Origin: OFTM10 sp964196195
GTDB taxonomy: Bacteria > Actinomycetota > Acidimicrobiia > Acidimicrobiales > Aldehydirespiratoraceae
Assembly (NCBI GenBank): GCA_964196195.1
Contig: CAXMSE010000091.1
Coordinates: forward strand, 1 to 21,301
DNA: 21,301 bases
Reading direction: 5' to 3'
Shown: positions 1-5,935 of the stretch, in pieces
Layout: each line of letters begins with the position of its first letter
Numbering within the stretch: position 1 is the stretch's first letter
Program-made: the position numbers and the translations under genes
Notes under the pieces: generated by a model
The model's input: the letters and a program-made list of their open reading frames with translations, nothing else
The model's database searches: none
Told to the model about the DNA's origin: nothing

Positions 1-525
1 CGCGAAGCCGGCGCCGAGTTCGTGATCGTCAGCCTCCACTGGGGCAATGAATACCGCCACGAGCCCACGTCGGCCCAGAACGCGTGGTTGGAGGAGATCC
101 TGCCGTCCGATGAGGTCGACCTGATCATCGGTCATCACGCCCACGTGGTGCAGCCCGTCGACAAGGTCGGCGACGAATGGGTGGTATTCGGCCTCGGCAA
201 CTTCTTGTCGAACCAGTCGGTCAACTGCTGTGTCACTGCATCTCAGGACGGCATGATCGTCACCGTCCGACTGTTCGAGGCGGCCGACGGCACGATCGAG
301 GCGACCGGGGTGCACTACACACCCACCTGGGTTGATCGTCACAACGGATACGTGATCCGGCTCGCGGAGCCGGGCCGAGACGATCTACCCACCGAGACAG
401 CAAAAGTTCTTGAGGGTTCCATGGGCCGCACGGAGTCGGTGGTGAGTTCGAGGCTCGGACCCATCGACGGTCTCACCACCGAATCAGACCTCAATCCGAG
501 TGTCGGGCAAGCAGCTGACGGATGA
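1..525 (+). CDS. CapA-family metallophosphoesterase-like protein, 3' part only
   Basis: The reading frame is open from the first base of the window, so the 5' part of the gene lies outside and only the C-terminal 174 residues are visible. The segment contains HWGNEY, GHHAHVVQPV and VFGLGNFLSNQ. These match the C-terminal half of the PGA_cap/CapA family, a calcineurin-like metallophosphoesterase fold associated with poly-gamma-glutamate capsule synthesis or related cell-surface functions. The histidines of GHHAH fit the metal-binding site of that fold. The last 50 or so residues after the domain look like an unstructured tail. The gene converges on the acyl-CoA dehydrogenase and the two coding regions overlap by 35 bp (491-525). 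No capsule synthesis genes (capB, capC) are visible, so the biological role is uncertain. The family assignment is fairly secure. Confidence 0.8.
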   Translation, partial: REAGAEFVIVSLHWGNEYRHEPTSAQNAWLEEILPSDEVDLIIGHHAHVVQPVDKVGDEWVVFGLGNFLSNQSVNCCVTASQDGMIVTVRLFEAADGTIEATGVHYTPTWVDRHNGYVIRLAEPGRDDLPTETAKVLEGSMGRTESVVSSRLGPIDGLTTESDLNPSVGQAADG

Positions 526-2071
526 TCACCTTCAGGCACAAGGTCTCGTCGGCTCCTTCGAAGATCGACAGCACCCTGGCGTCCACGAAGTAGCGAGACA
601 CGGCGTACTCCTCGGCGTAGCCCATTCCGCCGTGGATCTGCATGGCCTCGCGCGTGACCCACTCGGCCGCGCGACACACGTAGGCCTTCACCATCGATGC
701 CTCCAGGGCACCGCCGCCTTCACCCATGAGCGTGGCCACGTGAAGGGCGTACTGGCGTGCCGCCTGGATCACCATCGCCATGCGGCCGAGCTTCACTTGG
801 GTGAGCTGATACTCCGCGATCGGTCGGTTGAAGACCTCGCGGTCTTCAGCGTAGGCATAGGCCGCCTCATAGGCGGCCTGCATCACTCCCACCGCCCGCG
901 CCGCGGTCTGGAGCCGGCCGTTCTCGAATCCCTGCATCTGGAAGTAGAAGCCACGGCCTTCGCCGCCGGCCTCTCCGATCAGGGCATCGGCAGGCACCCA
1001 CCAGTCGTCGAATGACACCTCGTAGCTGTGCATGCCGCGGTAGCCGATGGTGTCGATCGCCCGACCATCCATGCGCCCGCCGTCGGGCTGGGTATGGCCG
1101 AAGTCGTGACCTTCGCCGCGAGGTTTGGGAACGATGAACACACTGAGTCCTCGATGGTCGGAGGAACCCGCCGTGGTCCGGGCCAGCAGCATCAGCACGT
1201 CGGCGCGGCCAGCGAACGTGCACCATGTCTTCGTGCCGTTGATGATCCAGCCGTCAGCGTCGTCGCGTGTAGCAGTCACCCTCAACCCGGCAACATCGCT
1301 GCCGTAGTCGGGTTCGGTCACCGCTACCGCAGCCATGATCTCGCCGCTCGCCAGCTTTGGTAGCCAGGTGCGCTTTTGTTCTTCGGTACCGCCCGCCACC
1401 AGGGCCCGGCTCAGGATCTCCGGCCGGGTGATGAGCGAACCTCCGATACCGAGGGAACCACGCGACAACTCTTCGGTGGCCACCACCATGGCGAGGTAGT
1501 CGCGAGCGCCGCCCTCGGCGGAGCCGCCATAGGCGACCGGCACCGACAGGCCGAAAACCCCGAGCTCGGCGAGACCGACGATGAGGCCTTCGGGAATGTC
1601 GGTGTTGGCGCGGTGGGTATGCTCCGCGATCGGAACGATCTGTTCGTCGGCGAACCGCCTGAATGTCTCTGCGGCGAGAGCGAAATCCTCGTCGAGATGG
1701 CGAGGTGCTTCCTTCGTCAATGCGGCCACGAAACGGGGATGGCGCGCACTTGCGATCAAGGGCCGAATCGAGTCGAGTGCATCCACCGGGATGCCCCAGC
1801 TGTCCTCACGGCCCAGCACCTTGCCTGCTAGATCGTGGGCCACGTCGGCCACGAAGGCGATGGCGAGGCGGGCTTCTGCCTCGCCTGACTTGCCGTAGTC
1901 GAGCAGGTTGGCGGCCGAGGCGACCGCGGCCGCACCGTGGGCAACTTCGTAGGCAACGACCTGGTGGTCGTCGATGTCGAGGCCGGTGAGTTGTTCGAGC
2001 GCGGCATCGATGACATGCCGCATTGTTTCGACCGCGACTCTCGCCTCGTCGAGGGTGGGGGAGTTGTCCAT
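491..2071 (-). CDS. Acyl-CoA dehydrogenase with N-terminal extension, (2S)-methylsuccinyl-CoA dehydrogenase-like
   Basis: This 526-residue flavoenzyme is predicted to oxidise an acyl-CoA to its 2,3-enoyl-CoA using FAD. The acyl-CoA dehydrogenase core runs from about residue 130 to the end. Visible motifs are VTEPDYGSDV (251-260), HGGMGY (480-485), and FEG (504-506), in which E505 is at the position of the catalytic base of medium-chain acyl-CoA dehydrogenases. About 125 residues precede the core and are helical in composition. Extended N-termini of this kind, together with the PKPRG and GYRGMHSYE stretches, recall (2S)-methylsuccinyl-CoA dehydrogenase (Mcd) of the ethylmalonyl-CoA pathway. 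The substrate is therefore an inference; another branched short-chain acyl-CoA is possible. The gene starts 24 bp after the selenoprotein stop, so it is probably its operon partner. No clear Shine-Dalgarno precedes the ATG at 2071; an in-frame ATG at codon 17 is an alternative. Confidence 0.88.
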   Translation of the reverse strand: MDNSPTLDEARVAVETMRHVIDAALEQLTGLDIDDHQVVAYEVAHGAAAVASAANLLDYGKSGEAEARLAIAFVADVAHDLAGKVLGREDSWGIPVDALDSIRPLIASARHPRFVAALTKEAPRHLDEDFALAAETFRRFADEQIVPIAEHTHRANTDIPEGLIVGLAELGVFGLSVPVAYGGSAEGGARDYLAMVVATEELSRGSLGIGGSLITRPEILSRALVAGGTEEQKRTWLPKLASGEIMAAVAVTEPDYGSDVAGLRVTATRDDADGWIINGTKTWCTFAGRADVLMLLARTTAGSSDHRGLSVFIVPKPRGEGHDFGHTQPDGGRMDGRAIDTIGYRGMHSYEVSFDDWWVPADALIGEAGGEGRGFYFQMQGFENGRLQTAARAVGVMQAAYEAAYAYAEDREVFNRPIAEYQLTQVKLGRMAMVIQAARQYALHVATLMGEGGGALEASMVKAYVCRAAEWVTREAMQIHGGMGYAEEYAVSRYFVDARVLSIFEGADETLCLKVIIRQLLARHSD

Positions 2072-2095
2072 TCGCCCGACGATATTCGAACCGGG

Positions 2096-2617
2096 TCAGG
2101 CTGGACCGGTCAGAGCTCCGATCAGGGCGTCGATTGTTTCATCGGCGATTGCTCGCATCTCATCGTCGGTGCGGTCTTGGATCGGATGGGGCGTGAACAC
2201 TCGTGCCGTGTCGAGCCCGAGGCTCGCGGTCTGGGTGGCGGCGGCATCGATGAACTGGTTGGACGCCACGAAGACCCCCGGGATGCCTCGGCGCTCGAGC
2301 TCGCTGATGTCGTGCACACTGCACGTCGTGCAGGAGCCTCAATCAGCGAGGGCTTCGATCACCGCGTCGCAGCTGGCGGCGATCTCGTGGCGAAGGTCGA
2401 CAGGAGCGGGCTTGGCGAAGGTGGGTTTGATGAAGCGCTTCACCTTGACCCCAAGGCCATCGAGGCGCTCCTCGATTCGGTCGAGGAAGATATTTCCGCG
2501 GGCTTTGGAGATGTCGAGGAGGCCGACGGTGAGCCCGTTGAGCGACTCCGGTCGGGGCACTCGCTCACGGGTGTCGGGGCGGAGTTCACCGGTGGGGTCG
2601 AGAACGGTGCTGCTCAT
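2096..2617 (-). CDS. UGSC-family selenoprotein, read through an in-frame UGA (selenocysteine)
   Basis: Two short open frames (2617-2342 and 2338-2096) are in the same phase and are separated only by a TGA at 2341-2339. Read through, they give one 173-residue protein whose residue 93 falls in LAD-U-GSCTTCS. This is the defining motif of the UGSC (seleno)protein family, in which U is selenocysteine. The U-x-x-C arrangement (U93, C96) and the further cysteine C99 look like a redox centre. The N-terminal part has LTVGLLDISKARGNIFLDRIEERL and the C-terminal part EBRGIPGVF-like sequence followed by FTPHPIQDR, both conserved across the stop. That argues against a pseudogene. A SECIS-like hairpin lies just downstream of the TGA. 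The start ATG overlaps the upstream stop by four bases (ATGA) and has a strong GAAGGAG site nine bases upstream. The biochemical function of the family is not established. Confidence 0.87.
2309..2327 (-). promoter_or_regulatory. Bacterial SECIS-like hairpin for selenocysteine insertion
   Basis: On the mRNA strand, 13 nt after the UGA (2341-2339), the sequence CGTGCAGTGTGCACG (2325-2311) folds into a perfect stem. It has five G-C-rich pairs, an optional sixth A-U pair and a loop of AGUGU containing GU. An A.A mismatch and one more G-C pair extend it to 2327/2309. Exactly 18 nt separate the UGA from the apical loop. Bacterial SECIS elements lie inside the coding region close behind the UGA and present a GU in the apical loop to SelB. 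The spacing and the GUGCA...UGCAC arms resemble the E. coli fdhF element. Overlapping alternative pairing exists (CTGCAC with GTGCAG, 2333-2319), so the fold needs testing. Confidence 0.65.
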
Positions 2618-4074
2618 GGGGTGATCTCCTTCGTCACGGTGACACTACCTGTGCCGCCGGACACCCATCCGCCGAAGGTCATCGAGAAGAGGCCGGCCCC
2701 GCTCCCGGCATGCACCACATGGATCCCTCCGGGCGGGAACTTGGCCAGTGTTTCCCCGGCCAGGAACTCGGGCATTCCTTCTTCGATTCCACCGGCACCC
2801 CGGATGATCGTGTCGGCGTCGATCGTCAACTCGGCTGTGAGCGCATCGAGGAATCGTTCGCGGGTCCATCCGGCGTCGTGGTAGCGGCTCATGTGTTCGG
2901 GCCCGAGCACGAGGACGGTCTCGAACATCAGGGCGAGGCGGGGGCTGACGTTGCCCATCAGCCCGGCGGCTAGGTGCTTGGTGAGCGACTCCGGCGATCG
3001 GGAGATCTGGTCGACCAGGATCCGGGGCCCCTGGCCGGGGAAGAGGGTGACGGTGGAGATGTCGGCGGAGAAACCTCGGCTCTCGGCCAAGGACTCCCAC
3101 GGTGAGCCCTCCTCGTCTTCGGGGAAGCAGAGCCCGAGCTTTGCTGGACCGCCGTGGGTGGCCCGGTCGATGCCTCCGGGTTTGCCGCCGCCGACATTGC
3201 GGATCACCAGCTGCAAAGCGCGTCCGATGGTGGAGTTGGCACGGTTGCCCGGCCCCAGCACGTTGATGCCGCTGTTCATGTCGATCTCGCGGCGGATGGG
3301 CCCGTTGACGATGAGGATCGGGCCACTCGGCATCGTGGTGGCGAGAAGGCCGTGCATGTTGAATTCCTCGGTGCAGGCCGCCTCCACCGCGGCAAGAACC
3401 ACCGGGAGGTACTCCGGCCGGCACCCGGCCATCACCGCATTGACGGCCACCTTCTCGACGGTGCACTCCACGAGGTCGGGTGGCGCCACGGCCACCATCT
3501 CGTCGGGATCTCGGCTGGTTCCCTCGAGCATGCGCAGGACCCGCGCCTCTGTGGGGGGCACCACCGGTAGGCCATCGGACCAGCCCCGGTCCCACATGGC
3601 CTCCCACTCGTCCTCGAGCGCAGCGATCTCAACCCTTCGACTGGTGAGTGTCGAACCGGAGAACCGCACGGCGAGTTCGTCGGTGCGGTTCGGGTCGACG
3701 CTGAGCGACCCACAACCGGGCCGCCAGTCGGCTATATCAGGCCCGAGGTCGTCGATTCCTGTGAACGACTGCCATTCCTCGCGCGACCAGCCCTCGATCC
3801 GACGGGTGGGAACGCCATCCACAACTTCCAAGAGCGTGGGCACGGTGATTATGTCGTGGTGCCACGACAGCGCCAGATCATCGTCGTGCACTACCCACTC
3901 GTCGATGGATGGAAACGCCGGGTTGTCCTGGGTGATCACGGTGATCGACGATCTCTCCGCCAGGTCGGCGAGAACAGGCACGATCAGTACGCAGGTAGGA
4001 CAGTCTTCTTTCACCACTGCCACCAGCCCATCGGGCAGTGGAGGACGCTGGATCGAGTCTGACGGCTGGCTCAT
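2614..4074 (-). CDS. Thioredoxin-fold protein fused to a large UGSC-associated uncharacterised domain
   Basis: The N-terminal part (about residues 15-105) looks like a thioredoxin domain. It has a CPTC redox motif at 25-28 and a Thr-Val-Pro at 78-80 that fits the cis-proline loop. A conserved-looking RPGCGS follows at 118-123. From about residue 155 the protein changes to a long domain containing GWSDGLPVVPPTEARV, NAVMAGCRPEYLPVV, LIVNGPIRREIDMNSG, NVGGGKPGGIDRATHGG and the tail GSGAGLF. I recognise this as a family found beside UGSC proteins, but I know of no assigned reaction. The stop overlaps the selenoprotein start by four bases, so the two are translationally coupled and probably work together, for example as a disulfide/selenylsulfide relay. 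The frame stays open upstream to 4236. ATG at 4074 was chosen because it lies just before the conserved domain; ATG at 4101 is the alternative. Confidence 0.78.
   Translation of the reverse strand: MSQPSDSIQRPPLPDGLVAVVKEDCPTCVLIVPVLADLAERSSITVITQDNPAFPSIDEWVVHDDDLALSWHHDIITVPTLLEVVDGVPTRRIEGWSREEWQSFTGIDDLGPDIADWRPGCGSLSVDPNRTDELAVRFSGSTLTSRRVEIAALEDEWEAMWDRGWSDGLPVVPPTEARVLRMLEGTSRDPDEMVAVAPPDLVECTVEKVAVNAVMAGCRPEYLPVVLAAVEAACTEEFNMHGLLATTMPSGPILIVNGPIRREIDMNSGINVLGPGNRANSTIGRALQLVIRNVGGGKPGGIDRATHGGPAKLGLCFPEDEEGSPWESLAESRGFSADISTVTLFPGQGPRILVDQISRSPESLTKHLAAGLMGNVSPRLALMFETVLVLGPEHMSRYHDAGWTRERFLDALTAELTIDADTIIRGAGGIEEGMPEFLAGETLAKFPPGGIHVVHAGSGAGLFSMTFGGWVSGGTGSVTVTKEITP
2618..2632 (-). 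promoter_or_regulatory. Strong Shine-Dalgarno for the UGSC selenoprotein
   Basis: On the minus strand GAAGGAG lies nine bases before the ATG at 2617, inside the end of the upstream thioredoxin-fold gene. It fixes the selenoprotein start and shows that this short gene is translated independently as well as by coupling. Confidence 0.7.
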
Positions 4075-4254
4075 CTCGACACTGTGCCACAGAGCGCCGG
4101 CCATGAGATATCTGTCACCGCGCACCCCGCCGCGGTCCACCCTGATCCCTTTCGCGATGGGCTCGACCGCATCCCCCTCTCGATTCCGCCAGGCTCGCCG
4201 ACCGGACGGGGCGCTAGCGTTATGCCTCGTCGCCATGCCAATCAGGAGTGTCTA

Positions 4255-4737
4255 ATGTCGATCGATCCCAGAGAGTTCCGACGGGTGCTCGGTCATTTCG
4301 CCACTGGAGTCACGGTGGTCACCGGTACCGGCGACGACGGACCGGCCGGGATGGCGATCGGTTCGTTCGCCAGCGTCTCGCTCGACCCGCCACTGGTGAT
4401 GTTCTGCCCCGGTCGAGAGTCAGGCAGCTGGTTACACATCAAGGAGACCGGTTCGTTCTGCGTCAACGTGTTGACCAGCGACCAGGCCGAGGTCTGTGGC
4501 CTGTTCGCATCGAAATCAGACGACCGCTTCGCTGGCATTGAGTGGACCACCGAGGCCACCGGATCGCCTGTTCTCCCCGGCTCGCTCGCTTGGATCGACT
4601 GTGAGCTGCACGCGATCCACGATGGCGGCGACCACGACATCGTGGTCGGGCTCGTCAAGGCCATGGGCACCGGCTCCAACGAGGCCGAGCCTCTGCTCTT
4701 CTTCCAGGGCGGCTACGGCCGCTTCGGCTCGCTCTGA
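4255..4737 (+). CDS. Flavin reductase family protein (FMN-binding split barrel)
   Basis: This 160-residue protein carries the flavin reductase-like signature: FRRVLGHFATGVTVVT near the N-terminus, GSFASVSLDPPLVMFCPG, FCVNVLTSDQ, FASKSDDRFAGIEW, and LLFFQGGYGRFGSL at the end. Members of this HpaC-type group use NAD(P)H to reduce FMN or FAD, either freely diffusing or supplied to a partner monooxygenase. No monooxygenase gene is adjacent, so the partner is unknown. ATG at 4255 is preferred over the longer frame starting at 4084 because AGGAG lies six bases upstream and the family begins at this point. The gene is divergent from the thioredoxin-fold gene, and the 180-bp gap between the two starts must hold both promoters. 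The next gene starts one base after the stop, so it heads a three-gene operon. Confidence 0.9.
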   Translation: MSIDPREFRRVLGHFATGVTVVTGTGDDGPAGMAIGSFASVSLDPPLVMFCPGRESGSWLHIKETGSFCVNVLTSDQAEVCGLFASKSDDRFAGIEWTTEATGSPVLPGSLAWIDCELHAIHDGGDHDIVVGLVKAMGTGSNEAEPLLFFQGGYGRFGSL

Positions 4738-4738
4738 C

Positions 4739-5257
4739 ATGGCGATCTACGCCCTCGGTGAGCGGGTTCCCGATATTCACGAGACCGCGTACGTACATCC
4801 CGACGCGGTCGTCATCGGAAGTGTCGTGCTCGGCCCTGGATCATCTGTCTGGCCCCAAGCGGTGATCCGCGGCGACGACAACACGATCACCGTCGGAGAA
4901 GGATCGTCGATCCAGGACGGTTCAGTTCTGCATTGCACGCCCCAAATAGTCACGACCGTAGGAAATTTCTGCACCATCGGGCATCTCGCCCACCTCGAAG
5001 GCTGCACCGTGCTCGACCACGCCCTGGTGGGCTCGGGAGCGATAGTGCTCCATGGGGCAGTCATCGGCCGCCATGCCCTGGTCGGGGCGGCCGCGCTGGT
5101 GCCCGGCGGGATGGAGGTGCCAGAGCGGGCGATGGCGCTCGGTGTGCCGGCCAAGATTCGTGCCGACGCCCTGCCGGAGTTCCACGCCAAGATCAACGTC
5201 GAGACCTACATCCGGCGCGCCGAGCGGTTCCGCTCCGAGATGCGCCGGCTCGACTGA
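4739..5257 (+). CDS. Gamma-carbonic-anhydrase family left-handed beta-helix protein
   Basis: The 172-residue product has the hexapeptide-repeat pattern of a left-handed beta helix, as in VHPDAVVIGSVVLGPGSSVW, and an end helix from about residue 150. Gamma-carbonic anhydrases are trimers that bind zinc or iron with three histidines at subunit interfaces. Here H65 (VLHCTP) and H82 (IGH) are at the positions of the first two ligands. The expected third histidine, five residues after H82, is E87 (GHLAHLEGC), with another histidine at 85. The protein may therefore bind metal differently or lack hydratase activity. VPGGMEVPERAMALGVPAKIR is the usual C-terminal turn of the PaaY/CaiE-like subgroup. 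It starts one base after the flavin reductase stop and ends four bases before the phosphatase start. Confidence 0.87.
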   Translation: MAIYALGERVPDIHETAYVHPDAVVIGSVVLGPGSSVWPQAVIRGDDNTITVGEGSSIQDGSVLHCTPQIVTTVGNFCTIGHLAHLEGCTVLDHALVGSGAIVLHGAVIGRHALVGAAALVPGGMEVPERAMALGVPAKIRADALPEFHAKINVETYIRRAERFRSEMRRLD

Positions 5258-5261
5258 GTGG

Positions 5262-5828
5262 ATGGACGAGCCTCTCAAGATTCTCGTGGTGTGCACCGCC
5301 AACGTCTGCCGTTCGCCGATGGCCGCCCACTTCCTCAGCGCGGCGGCAGCCGAGGTTGGGCTCCAGGTTGAAGTGACCTCAGCCGGCTTCCTGCTGGCCG
5401 ACCAGTCCGCATCAGATGAGGTGATTTCGGTGATGGGGGAGCGCGGTGTTGATCTGAGCTCGCACAGGTCACGCCTGAGTACGCCGGCATTGGTGACCGA
5501 TGCCGACCTGGTGGTCACCATGGAGCGGCGCCACAGTCGCGATCTTGTGCTGATGGCTCCGGGATGTTCGCGCCGGATCCACACCCTCGGCGGTGCAGTG
5601 GAGCTCCTCGAGGCACCCGAGAGTGTGGGCCAAAGTCCAGTGGAGAGGCTCGCGAGCATTGGTGAGCGCCGGTCGACCTCCGCCTTACTCGGCAACGGCG
5701 ACGATGAAGTGGCCGACCCCTACGGGAGGGGACGCCGCGAAAACCGCTCGACCGCGGCAAACCTAGAAAGTCTGAGTGACCGGCTGATCGACGCCCTGGT
5801 CAGCGATCAGCCTCCCTCCCCCGAGTGA
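5262..5828 (+). CDS. Low-molecular-weight protein tyrosine phosphatase
   Basis: The N-terminus carries the phosphatase P-loop CTANVCRSPMAAHF, with nucleophile C11 and R17-S18 in the C-x5-R-S pattern. The general acid is likely D152 in DPYG. At 188 residues it is longer than the common 140-160, with an insertion around residues 115-150 (ELLEAPESVG to GNGDDEV). This is seen in actinobacterial members that often act on cell-surface polysaccharide tyrosine kinases, but arsenate reductase-like activity cannot be excluded from sequence. The ATG at 5262 lies four bases after the carbonic-anhydrase-like stop, and the longer open frame upstream merely shadows that gene. It is probably the last gene of the operon: about 100 bp without a gene follows. 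Confidence 0.88.
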   Translation: MDEPLKILVVCTANVCRSPMAAHFLSAAAAEVGLQVEVTSAGFLLADQSASDEVISVMGERGVDLSSHRSRLSTPALVTDADLVVTMERRHSRDLVLMAPGCSRRIHTLGGAVELLEAPESVGQSPVERLASIGERRSTSALLGNGDDEVADPYGRGRRENRSTAANLESLSDRLIDALVSDQPPSPE

Positions 5829-5874
5829 GCCGTCCGGCGCGGGTCGGAGGAACCAGGCCGAACGAATCACGGGT

Positions 5875-5935
5875 GTAGGCCGAAATACCTACAGGTCGAC
5901 CAGGGAACAGCCGAACTTCCGGCTGTGGGAGCACC
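5875..5935 (+). promoter_or_regulatory. Candidate structured leader: two hairpins with a closing stem
   Basis: GTAGG (5875-5879) pairs with CCTAC (5888-5892) around an eight-base loop. ACAGCCG (5907-5913) pairs with CGGCTGT (5920-5926) around a six-base loop. GGTG (5872-5875) could close the pair with CACC (5932-5935). There is no T-run, so a simple intrinsic terminator is unlikely. The GTG at 5925 lies inside the second stem. The region could be a terminator of the upstream operon, a leader RNA of the DUF1800 gene, or chance pairing in GC-rich DNA. Confidence 0.3.

Noticed and set aside
2096..2617. Two separate small genes or a nonsense-mutated pseudogene at the TGA
   Set aside because: Both halves are in one phase, the second half has no ribosome site, and the joint sequence U-G-S-C is a known selenocysteine family motif.
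1937..2884. Long plus-strand frame of 315 codons across the selenoprotein and its neighbours
   Set aside because: It is the antisense of three recognisable genes, with low-complexity GC-driven composition and no family features.
2891..4255. 454-codon plus-strand frame opposite the thioredoxin-fold gene
   Set aside because: Ser/Arg-rich antisense translation; the minus strand has clear domains and operon overlaps.
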